A stretch of 64,000 nt of DNA from Epichloe hybrida (lineage: Eukaryota > Ascomycota > Sordariomycetes > Hypocreales > Clavicipitaceae): positions 2,170,001 to 2,234,000 of the forward strand of contig JAFEKR010000009.1 in the NCBI GenBank assembly GCA_019022495.1. Direction: 5' to 3'. This document shows, in pieces, positions 10,875 to 19,900 of the stretch; position 1 is the stretch's first letter; every line of letters begins with the position of its first letter. The notes beneath the pieces are model-generated. The model made no database searches, was not told the DNA's origin, and saw only the letters and a list, made by a program, of their open reading frames with translations. A program made the position numbers and the translations under genes.

Positions 10875-12461
10875 TCACGCCATATGCTGTCCGTCCTCAC
10901 CGCCCCGAATTGCCAAAGGCGCTCTCACATCATGGACGTACTGAAGACCCTCCAGCAGCGGGACCAGATGCATCAAGTCGTTGTCTGTCGGGTCGTTGAT
11001 CCAGCCTTGTATGGGTATAGCATTATCTGAAAGACGAGAAAAGGTTAGCGATTAATGACGGCGCACTTGGCGTCATTGAATCCACTACTTGCCTTCGTGG
11101 AACAGATAACTCAGTGGACTGTTGTCCAGAATCATGACTTTACTCAAGTCTGGTTCCACTGAGCTTAGGTCCTTGATGTACGCGCCTTGGCGGTACGTGC
11201 AGTGCTGGCGATAGTATCTGGCAGAGAAATACTTGCGCTCTGCTTCCAACCAATCAATGACTGGATCAGCATATTCTTGCACAGAGGCTGTGAAGATGAC
11301 AAGATTGAACCACTTGCAGATTCTCCGCAGGAACTCGTCACAAAATGGTCGCTTGTTAACCCAGTATAGTATGGGATGCTGAGCAGCGCCTCCAGCGGTG
11401 TTGCCCATGCCCAATGACGCAGTGTTCAACCGAACCTCGACCATATGACCGCCGCTCCGACCGCCCTTGGACATGCTGTGGATCAGGGTTTCATCCAAGT
11501 CCAGAATCAAAGTCTTCTGGTGCTTCACAGATGCATCAAATTTCAAGTACGAGGGCTGGCGTCGAGGGATCAACGGTCGTGGCGGGGCCGGCGTCTTGGG
11601 GTATTTGGTCAAAGCCGCGATCGGGGACGTGGGAGACTTGAGTTGCGCAGAGAGATCTTGATCGTTGGTCTTTGATTGTGTCATTGCAGACTGCGCGCGA
11701 CGACGTTGCTTGCGCTGTCGAAGGGCATCATCATTGTGAAGTTTGATTCGTATCGATCTCCTCGCCGAACCCAATTCTTCTGCTGGATGAAGTGATTTTG
11801 ATCTTCCGTGTCGGCTTGCCGGGTTTTTGGAAGATTCGCCTTCTGATTCTGAGGATTGACCAGAGGTGGATGATCCGGATGACGAGGCAGGACGCGGTGC
11901 GATACGGCGGTAACCAGAGGGCTTTGAAGTTCCTACAGAGGGTGTTTTGGTGTGGCTGCCATGTGATCTGTACGCATCCATGCCTCCGCCTTTGCGAACG
12001 CCAAAGAGTTTTTTAAGTTGCGTTATGGGTGCAAAAACACCTTGTTCGTTGTAGAAGCATGCCATCAGGTAGACCCCAGGAGACGCGAGAGTAGCTAGAA
12101 CCCATCGAATAGAGCTGATGAGGTTGGACACGAACCTTCGTGGTATCGAGTGCCACCAGCTGCCACGTTTGTTGCCGTCCTTGCTTCCGTCGAGCAACGA
12201 CGTGTTCTCGCCAATTGCAGGGCCGGACTTTTCGTGGTATTGCTCCTCGTCGTCGTCGTCGTCGTCGTCGTCGTCTTCATCGTCGTCGTCGTCAAATCGC
12301 GGGAACGACTCGGAATCGTGATCGTGCTTGCTACCAGCCGAGCCGTGTGACTTTTCATCTGAAGCTAAGCCACCACTGATGTTGCCGAAGCTGTTTGACC
12401 GGGAGACGTTGGGACTTGAGGAAGGCGAAACCCGGGAGGTAATGATGTTGATAGAGTTCAT
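10875..12461 (-). CDS. NEM1: Nuclear-envelope phosphatase catalytic subunit Nem1 (CTD/FCP1-like)
   Basis: Two exons, 12461-11093 and 11026-10875, give 506 residues. The intron is of GC-AG type (AG|GCAAGT ... CAG). The junction restores SYLFHE|DNAIPIQGW, which is typical of the family. The N-terminal half is Ser-rich and acidic, with an Asp run encoded by a (CGT)n-type repeat at about 12247-12293, and has a hydrophobic anchor (WVLATLASPGVYLMACFY). The C-terminal haloacid-dehalogenase phosphatase domain has the DLDET catalytic motif near residues 320-324, YVNKRPFCDEFL-type core strings and MILDNSP. Nem1 with Spo7 dephosphorylates the lipin Pah1 and so controls lipid synthesis and nuclear shape. 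The ATG at 12461 is the first in frame. Confidence 0.92.
12247..12293. repeat. Trinucleotide (CGT/ACG) microsatellite inside NEM1
   Basis: A near-perfect CGT repeat on the plus strand encodes the Asp-rich acidic run of NEM1 on the minus strand, interrupted once by TTCAT. Its length is probably variable between strains. Confidence 0.85.
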
Positions 12462-13316
12462 CGTGGACACGGACAGCCAGCCATGAGGCTATCTCAGGCT
12501 GTCCGGATGATGAAGTTCAACGAATCCACGAATGGGAAAGGTGACAAGGTGCGGGATACGTGGATGGAGGGGCTGGCTGGGAGGTGCGCGGGCGCGTCGC
12601 GAAGGGAGGGGAGAAAAGAAGCTGAGGTCCCCTCAAGAGACTGGACGTTGGAAATGATGTCAGCTTGTACGGGTGGTGGTGTCGGTTGGGTCAGGGTTCA
12701 AGACAATAATCAATCACAGACGATAGGAATGAGTGTCGAGGTCCGGCTGGGCTGTTCAGGAGTTTGCATTGAGTTGGCTGATGGCAGTCGGGACGCTGGG
12801 GGAGTGACAAGCCTCAGGATGTAATCGCCATGCGCAAAAACGGTCTGATTGTTGAGAAACGATGCCTGGTATGGTTTGAGGGGTGAGAAGGCCAGTCAAC
12901 AGGCCAGTCAACAGGCCAGCCAAGACCAGACACTTGCGCTCGACGGCGAGCGACAACTGATGAGCTGCTGCGCCAATGACCCGGCAGCCCTGGAGCCCCT
13001 CAAGCTCGGCAGTGCTGCCTCTGCTGTAGCCTGTCAGCCAAACCTGCCACTTGCCGAGGAACATCCGCGTTGGAGGTACGTTCGTACGTCCGTACCGTAC
13101 TGGGCCCCGTATTAATCCGTACGTCCGTACGTCCGTACATGCCTCTTGCTTGGAAGTTGGTCCTGACTGCAAGCGGATGCCCCACCTGTCCTGCCTCACA
13201 AAAATGCTCATTTTCCGAGTCATCCACCCCAGCGTCGAATCCCCTCGTCGCGAAACGAGCCAGTATACCCGGCAATTCCACCCATTGGGCTCTTCTCCAA
13301 CATTGTCAAGATCAAG
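12462..13316. promoter_or_regulatory. Divergent intergenic region between NEM1 and GCN3
   Basis: No gene is seen. It holds three tandem 12-bp units (AGGCCAGTCAAC) at 12889-12924. A dense cluster of CCGTACGT/TCCGTAC words at about 13078-13139 belongs to the dispersed TACTCCGTA-type motif family. Confidence 0.45.
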
Positions 13317-14826
13317 ATGCCCTCTGCTACTGCGGGCTACGCGCCTGACCTGGAGAAATACCTCAAATCCCTTAGAGGACGACCATTGGAAGCAGCCGTC
13401 GAGAACCTCATTTCGTGAGTGGTCACCACGGAGCACATTGTTGCCAGTGCCTCGCAGCGCCTTTGCAAACCTGCAGCACTAACCATCACTATGCAGTCTC
13501 CTCAAGAGACGGCAAATACGAGGATCGGAGCCATGCGCCGTTGCCACCGCGCATATCCTCCTACAAGTTGTTGCGCGCTCAAAGTGGCAGGATGTGGATG
13601 GACTCATAGATAATGTTTCTCGAGTCGGCCGTCGTTTGGTAGAGGCTCAGCCAAAGGAGCTTGTCATCGGCAACATTGTGCGCAGAATTCTCGCCCTCAT
13701 TCGCGACGAGGCAGTCGAAGACCGAAACGAAGCATCAAGCGAGACGCCGAGCGAAGCGCCCATGACACCACCTCATACCGCAGATCCCACGAGCCTCCTT
13801 CAGTCACCTCCCTCGTCATACGCAAAGCAAGACTCAGCGGGCGGCTACTTGTCTAGCCCTGCTGTTCCGCCTCCGCGACTGGGACCCATGCCATCGTACA
13901 GCTCCGTCAACGTCCCGAAGTCCCTCTTCCACCTCCTCTCTATTTCGCCGCCCTCGCTCGGCGATGGATCCTCCTCGCCGCATCGCAATTCGGGTACTTC
14001 GACTCCAACACGCATTGCACACCAGACAAATAGTCAAGTACATGCGCTGAGATCCGAGGTCATTGATGGAATCGAAGAGATCAAGGACGAGATAAGCCAG
14101 GTGGACGACCAGATTGCCGCACTTGCAGAGGTTCAAATACGACCGGGGGACCACATTGTTGTCCACCAGCCGTCGCCTACTGTGGAGCGATTTGTTCTCC
14201 GAGCGGCAGCAAAGCGCAAATTTACGGTTTTGATCGTAACGGAAGCTCCTCGGAAACAGACTGGGGAGATCCAATATGCCAACTTCCGGAAGAAGCTCAC
14301 TGCGTCGGGAATCACGGTGGTAAACGTTATGAACTCTGGCCTTATGGCCTACATGTCACAAGTGAGCAAAGTGATTCTAGGCGCCAGAACGATTGTTGCC
14401 AACGGAGGTGCCGTGACGGATGCGGGCGCTGCCGCCATTGCCCGAGCAGCCAAGGAGCAGGGCAGTGCGGTTGTTGTCTTGGCAGGGGTCTACAAGCTCA
14501 GTCCGGTCAATCCCTTCGACGAAGACTCGCTCATTGAGTGGGGAGATTCATCAGGCTTTGTGAGCTTTGCCGACGGAAGCATGGTGAACAATGTGGAGAT
14601 TCGAAGTGCTGTAACGGAGCTGGTTCCCGCCGAATTCATTGACACTTATGTCACCAACTTGTAAGGGCTCGGGCCTCAGCTTGGCTTGAACAACGGTGGA
14701 TTGATGACTAACAAGAACGTTTACTGCAGGGGCACCCACTCGCGAGATCACCTGGCTAGCTTGATCGCAGACCATTATAAGCAGGAGGACGCCCTTTTCC
14801 ATCTCGGCGACCCTTCTGATGGATGA
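13317..14826 (+). CDS. GCN3: Translation initiation factor eIF2B subunit alpha
   Basis: Three exons (13317-13414, 13497-14660, 14730-14826) give 452 residues. The ISLLKRRQIRGSEPCAVATAH junction and the terminal TNLGTHSRDHLASLIADHY junction both match the eIF2B-alpha family. The Rossmann-like core is clear: GDHIVVHQPSPTVERFV, RKFTVLIVTEAPRKQTG, SKVILGARTIVANGG and FADGSMVNNVEIR. eIF2B is the guanine-nucleotide exchange factor for eIF2, and the alpha subunit senses phosphorylated eIF2 in general amino-acid control. The protein is about 150 residues longer than yeast Gcn3 (305). Most of the surplus is a Pro/Ser/Thr-rich linker at about residues 107-212, between the helical N-domain and the core. 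No splice sites flank it, so I read it as coding. Confidence 0.93.
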
Positions 14827-15631
14827 TTTATTTCCCTTGGCCGATGACTGGATCGAAAGACGCTGAAGGCGGCTCTGATGTGACAGGATGTTGTACATGC
14901 ATCCGGCCTCAAGGGGGGGAGTGGCCGAAAAGAAAAGAAAAGAAGACGAGCGGCTTTCAATCGCAGATGGGCTCGTGTCAGAGACAAGGGAAGACGGAAT
15001 TGGGCTACTTGACGATTGCTATCAAACCAGACTTGAGAAAAGCCGAGGCCGCTGGGCCTCAATCTGGACACGGAGGACATGGAGTGAGTTGCAGGATCCC
15101 TCCAGCGGCTGCGCGCGCGAGGAGGGACCCCCCCCCCCCAAAAAGAAGTCGGTTCATGGATGGCGAGTCTGACTCCGGGAAGCTGACGACAAGTCACGGA
15201 CGTGGTCGATGGACACCGACGTCTTGATGAGTCGAGATGAAGTCGTGAATGTGCCCGGCATCAGTGGCTGCGGGGGCCACGAGTCCAAAAGAACCCCTTC
15301 CAGTGCCATCAGTCCCTTTTGAGCTTGAGCGTTGCAGCAAGCCCATGACGCTTGTGCAACGATTGTGTCCAAGGCAGTTGAGTACAGTCCCTTGGTTTAG
15401 ATAGATGAATCTGATATCATGCCACGTACGGAGTACGGATTAGGTACCTTTCAGATTCACGAGTGACACATGCAGTAATCCGTACTGTATGTATGTATGT
15501 ATGTATGTAGTCGCATCGGCGACAGCATCTGACAAGCCCACCTCGGCCCCGCCCCGCAATTCCATTTCGATATTTCAATATTTCAATACGTCTTCACAAT
15601 CGTCATCCGAGGGAATCACATAGACTCCTTC
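14827..15631. other. Intergenic region downstream of GCN3
   Basis: No gene is seen. It contains a GTACGGAGTACGGAT motif pair (15426-15440), a second TAATCCGTACTGTA copy (15475-15488) and a (GTAT)n microsatellite at 15487-15509. The last 150 bases are the presumed promoter and leader of the next gene. Confidence 0.4.
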
Positions 15632-18016
15632 ATGCACGGAGACCAGACGCATACCATCTCAGCCATGAGCCAAAACTTGAACAGCCAGCACATGCACATG
15701 CACATGCACATGCAGGCGGATGATGTCCCGCCCCCTCCCTACTCAGAAACAGACATCTACTCCAACTCAGGCGGGCCTCGCTCGCCCAACACCAACACCA
15801 ACACCACCTCACCAGATACGCCATCGCGAGTCTCCTCCTCCACCGGCAGCGACGTCGTCTATACGCCCCCTCTGACACCACAGACATTATTGAATACGCA
15901 CGTCCAAGCCTCTCAGCAGCAGCAACCTTTGCCTACCACACAGCCCGGCGCGACGCTGTACTTTGAATCGCGACCACCCCCGGCGGCGGCGGCAACAGGT
16001 GTGCAGAGAGATGTTGTCGTTTACTCCGTCAAGGTTGAAGGCACTTCTTCGCCAGATGACTTCCCTTACCAGAATGACTGGGCCGCCAGAGATGTAACCA
16101 GTCAGGATTGGGCAACCTTTGTGAACTTCTTGCTGCCGGATCATACGACCAGAAGAAACGAAGCCGTCATCGAGAGGAAGTTGAGCGCCGAAGCTGGAAG
16201 TGACGCCAGTCCCACAAGTGGCTGTTTTCCGGTAGAGGCACAGCTCGAGCAGGTGCGCGAGAATCAACCGAGTACGACGGGGACCAAGAGGGAGATTGAG
16301 GCAACGATTCAACAGTGGAACGATGGGTTCTTCGGGCCCAGGGGGATGAGCTTGAAGCTTGATCAGGAGACCGGGGAGCTCGCGCCCGGGGGATGGGAGG
16401 CGGAGCGCGAGGATGACGGGGACAGGTTGAGGCAGCAGCAGCAGCAGCAGCAACGCGAGACATACGCTACTACCACTTTTGGAAGATTGCCAATCGACAA
16501 TGATGGCATTCGGTATGGAGATGCTGTTGTCTGGGATAACGGTCTCAAGCTGGGCAGCAACGGCATCCCCAGGGCCCGTAGAGGGTGTTCACCGGAACGA
16601 CGTGATGGACCGGAAGATCGGAATGCTGGACCCAGCCGTAAGGCTGGCCCTGAACAGTCAGCGAGCCGGGAGGACTTCCATGGTCCTCCCCCAGGGCCTT
16701 CATGGTCCTTTGGCGGCGGTTCGGGATGGCATCGTGATCGTAATGGTCACCGTTCCGACCGACGTGATATGCATCATGGACAACATGACCGCCACGACCG
16801 AGAGCGCCATGGGCGCCGGGGCCACTGGGGGGGGCGCCATTCTGCTGATGGGGGAGGGCGACGAGGCCGTCATTCCCGTCGCGACGAGAAGCACAACCAC
16901 GACCGATCCTCATCGGAATCATCAGTCTCCTCGGATGATTCGAGCAGCTCCGAATCTTCCATCGGCTCTCTCCCCAGCTATGACGACATCAAGGATCACC
17001 AGCTCCCTCTGTATACAGAGAGGCTGCGGGACTGGACATCCAACCCCGATCAGATGCGCACCAAGAGCGACGTGAAGGCGCTGAGGGCAGACCTCCAGTC
17101 GACCAGATCGATGCCCGAAGACGCGCACCTTGACCAATCTCTGGATAGAACGGCTCTCCAAGTACAAATTAAAGGGCTACACGCGCAGTGGAAATCCATC
17201 AAGAAGGCACAGAGGCAAACGCGCAGACGTGAGCGACGACAACGACGAGCGGAGAGACGGGAACAAAGGCACCAGAAGCGCGAGATGAGGAGAGCCTACA
17301 AAGATTCAGCGCGAGGTCCATGGGGCCCGTCGTTCGGGATGCCTGTGCCTTCTATTCCTGCCGTGCCTCCTGTTCCATCGACGACATCTGCGCCCCCTGC
17401 GCCCCCAGCCCCGACCGCAGCTCCCGCCCCTCCTCCTTGGAGCCAGGGCTTTGTCCGAGGCCGCAACGGCCCATCACAAGGCAGCTCATTCTTCTTCGGA
17501 CCCGACGGACCTCTTGGCGAACGGGGGCCATTCGGCTCTCACGGTCTTCTACTAGGTATGGATGGGCCATTGGCACGGCATGGACCTTTGGGTGAACATG
17601 GGCCCCTTGGACCTCACGACCCGTTCGGGCCCGGGGGCGGCTCCAGCTGGGGCAGTCGAGGCCGCGGAAGAGGTGATCCGTTTGGCGGGAGAGGAGCATC
17701 ATTCGGAGCCGGTCGCGGGCGAGGCAATCCGCGCGACCGCGCACCAGGCGCATGGCCAGAAGACGACGGCCAAGAGACGGGCGTTATTACTGCCCCTCCT
17801 CCAGGCCCAGCACCGACTGCCAAATACAAGGCCGCGGAACAAATCGAGGCAGAAGTCGGCGAAATGGTCAGCCAAGCGGCCGACTTGGGTGATGGCGTGG
17901 AGAGGAGGGCCCTGGAGAAGGCGATTGAGGCGCTGACGGACAATCTGGACATGCTGAGGATGGAGGCCGATGAGGCGTATGCGAGGGAACTAGCGGCCAG
18001 CGAGGCTGGGTACTGA
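15632..18016 (+). CDS. Large low-complexity protein with PY motif, His/Arg-rich and RGG/GPLG repeats
   Basis: One open frame encodes 794 residues from ATG 15632. The second ATG (15665, MSQNLNS) has a better context and may be the true start. In order there are: a Met-His repeat from a CACATG hexanucleotide repeat; a PPPPYSETD segment that could bind WW domains; a short folded-looking stretch (NDWAARDVTSQDWATFVNFLLP); a poly-Gln run; a His/Arg/Asp-rich block (HRDRNGHRSDRRD and following); a Ser/Asp acidic patch; a basic helix (RQTRRRERRQRRAERRE); Pro/Ala-rich DNA; repeated GPLGxHGP units with RGRG motifs; and a C-terminal helix (VGEMVSQAADLGDGVERRALEKAIEAL). I do not recognise a named family. 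It looks like a fungal scaffold or condensate-forming protein, but that is inference from composition only. Confidence 0.75.
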   Translation: MHGDQTHTISAMSQNLNSQHMHMHMHMQADDVPPPPYSETDIYSNSGGPRSPNTNTNTTSPDTPSRVSSSTGSDVVYTPPLTPQTLLNTHVQASQQQQPLPTTQPGATLYFESRPPPAAAATGVQRDVVVYSVKVEGTSSPDDFPYQNDWAARDVTSQDWATFVNFLLPDHTTRRNEAVIERKLSAEAGSDASPTSGCFPVEAQLEQVRENQPSTTGTKREIEATIQQWNDGFFGPRGMSLKLDQETGELAPGGWEAEREDDGDRLRQQQQQQQRETYATTTFGRLPIDNDGIRYGDAVVWDNGLKLGSNGIPRARRGCSPERRDGPEDRNAGPSRKAGPEQSASREDFHGPPPGPSWSFGGGSGWHRDRNGHRSDRRDMHHGQHDRHDRERHGRRGHWGGRHSADGGGRRGRHSRRDEKHNHDRSSSESSVSSDDSSSSESSIGSLPSYDDIKDHQLPLYTERLRDWTSNPDQMRTKSDVKALRADLQSTRSMPEDAHLDQSLDRTALQVQIKGLHAQWKSIKKAQRQTRRRERRQRRAERREQRHQKREMRRAYKDSARGPWGPSFGMPVPSIPAVPPVPSTTSAPPAPPAPTAAPAPPPWSQGFVRGRNGPSQGSSFFFGPDGPLGERGPFGSHGLLLGMDGPLARHGPLGEHGPLGPHDPFGPGGGSSWGSRGRGRGDPFGGRGASFGAGRGRGNPRDRAPGAWPEDDGQETGVITAPPPGPAPTAKYKAAEQIEAEVGEMVSQAADLGDGVERRALEKAIEALTDNLDMLRMEADEAYARELAASEAGY

Positions 18017-18394
18017 GTGAGGTTGTGGATGTAAGACTCGTCTTTGAACGAAAGGGCGATTGGGGGGGGAAGAAACCTGCTTATCATTCGCCGCAAAATC
18101 TCATGGTATGATGACATGATGTCAACTTTTGTGACGCTCCCCAGAGGTCCCTAAACGCATGATAGATGCTCTTTCATATCCGCAGGGATTGTAACAACGA
18201 TCAGCTTGACGTCTTGTTCGAAACATGCCCCCCCGAGGGATGGCAACGGTGACAAATTATCCACGTGAGCTCGCCACTTTTCCAAGTTCCGCACACCCTT
18301 GAATTTGATCTTTTCCAGGCTTCATTTCATCCATCCCGTGTGCCATCAAATGCCCTCCCTCCCTCCCTACCTACCTACCTACCTACCTACCTAC
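18017..18394. other. Convergent intergenic region with (CTAC)n microsatellite
   Basis: No gene is seen. The 3' ends of the 794-residue protein gene and NAA10 meet here. A CTAC tetranucleotide run spans about 18366-18402 and extends through the NAA10 stop codon. Confidence 0.5.
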
Positions 18395-18835
18395 CTACCT
18401 ACTCTCATCCTTCTCAACCAGCGCACCAACACCGAGGCGGCTCCTCCCCACCGCAACCTTGATCTTCTTCTTGCGCTCGCCCGGATCCCTCCCCACCTCG
18501 CCCACCGCCTCGCCCTCATCCGCCGCCTCGTCCGCATCCGCATCCGCATCCGCATCCGCATCCGCCTCCTCGTCCCTGTCAACCTGGGCCTTGATCCCGC
18601 TCAGGTCCAGACGCATGGAGAAGGCATCCTCCCCATCAGCATAGTACTTGGCCTCCGTCTTCTCATTCCTGAACCGCAGCGTGTCCTCGTACAGATGCCG
18701 CGCCGCGGCGTTGGACACGCGCACGTGGAGGGAGACGTATCTCGCTTGGAAAGTTTCCACCATGGCGAGTTCTGCGTCGTGTTGTCAGCATTCTTCTTCT
18801 TCTCTCTCTCTCTCTCTCTTTCAAAATGGTTCCTT

Positions 18836-18866
<31 letters not shown>

Positions 18867-19300
18867 GAAGAAGAAAGAGGATAAAGAGCCTTCTTTAAAG
18901 AAAAAAGAAGAAGAAGAAAGAGGATAAAGAGCCTTCTTAAAAAAAAAAAAGAAGAAGAAGAAGAAGAAGAGGCCCAAGAAAACTCACGACTCTGCCTCAT
19001 CAACTTCTCTGCTATCCCCAACCGTCGATGCGTCCTCATAACACTCAGGCTCGTAATGTGTCCGTGTGGCACCCCATCCGCCGGCTCCTCCTCCATCTTG
19101 GCGAGCACGTAGCCCACAATCTTGGGGTAGTCATACGGTCCTTTCCTCGGCCGCGACGCGTCCACGGCTACGTAGCTCAGCTGCGGCCACGACAGCGCAT
19201 GGTAGAGGTAGTATTTGAGAAAGTAGTTCTCGGGGAGGTTCTCGAGGTTGGCGTGCTGGATGAGGGGGAGGTCTGCGCTCGTGAGGACGCGAATGTCCAT
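18395..19300 (-). CDS. NAA10: N-alpha-acetyltransferase NatA catalytic subunit
   Basis: Two exons, 19300-18988 and 18771-18395, give 229 residues. The junction (RQS|QLAMVETF) restores the family sequence. The GNAT fold includes [44 protein letters not shown] with the acetyl-CoA loop RRLGIA at residues 92-97, and [21 protein letters not shown]. Naa10 with Naa15 acetylates N-termini of nascent chains at the ribosome. The acidic tail (Asp-Ala repeats) is encoded by a CGCATC hexanucleotide repeat near 18532-18566. The protein ends in [21 protein letters not shown]. The stop codon TAG is itself the first unit of a TAGG repeat on the coding strand. The 216-bp intron is expanded by duplicated pyrimidine-rich blocks. 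Confidence 0.94.
18836..18972. repeat. Duplicated purine/pyrimidine block inside the NAA10 intron
   Basis: On the plus strand two near-identical units, each with an A-run, GAAGAAGAAAGAGG and ATAAAGAGCCTTCTT, occur in tandem at about 18865-18898 and 18905-18937. A-runs and a GAAGAAG tract flank them. On the coding strand this makes the intron strongly pyrimidine-rich between its donor (18987) and acceptor (18772). Confidence 0.75.
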
Positions 19301-19900
19301 TTTTTGGGTCGGTCCTCGTTGATCAAGTTTGTTGTTTTCTTCAACTCGTCGGGGTTCGATGACGCTGCTTTTGGAAATTGGGTGCGCATCAGGGTTTTTG
19401 AAGGGGCGAGGCTGATGATGGCGGTCGTGTGTTTGTGTGTGTGTTTGTGTGTGTGTTTGTGTGTGTGTGTGCGGTAAAAGGGCAACGGACAGAGGTTCGG
19501 AGCTTCTTTGCGAAAAGCTGCTGCCAAAAATCTGCCCCTCCGAGGTGGGTGGGCTGGCGCTGGCGGGCGGGCTATCGGGGTTTTTGGGGACGCCATCGAC
19601 TTTTTCCACGGACTACGGATTAAAAGAGTTGGCATTTTCATTTTCAGAAAGCTTGATACACACCCATTCGCTCGACCGTGCATCATGCATCATCTTCATC
19701 TTCATCTTCATCTAGCCAAGTCTATCGCTTAGATTCGCCCATACACCGCCATAGTACTCTGGCGACAAATGCCATTCCGCCATGTTGAGAAAAAAAAAAT
19801 ACCCTTCTCGCCATTCTCCCATGTGAAGAACCCCGCTTCTGTCCCATATATACCTGCCACACATGCCTCCTTCTTGACAACAGCTATGATGAATCTCCCT
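19301..19900. other. Intergenic region between NAA10 and MES1 with GT-rich microsatellite
   Basis: No gene is seen. A (GTGTGT/GTTTGT) tract lies at about 19427-19473 within the NAA10 promoter region. A (CATCTT)n stretch is at about 19687-19711 and an A-run at 19789-19799. Confidence 0.4.

Noticed and set aside
12756..13436. 226-codon minus-strand frame between NEM1 and GCN3
   Set aside because: It runs through the repeated CCGTACGT motifs and the GCN3 first exon, and its composition is not protein-like.
15887..18117. Long reading frames on the minus strand across the 794-residue protein gene
   Set aside because: They are GC-rich low-complexity shadows; the plus frame is continuous and has a sensible start and end.
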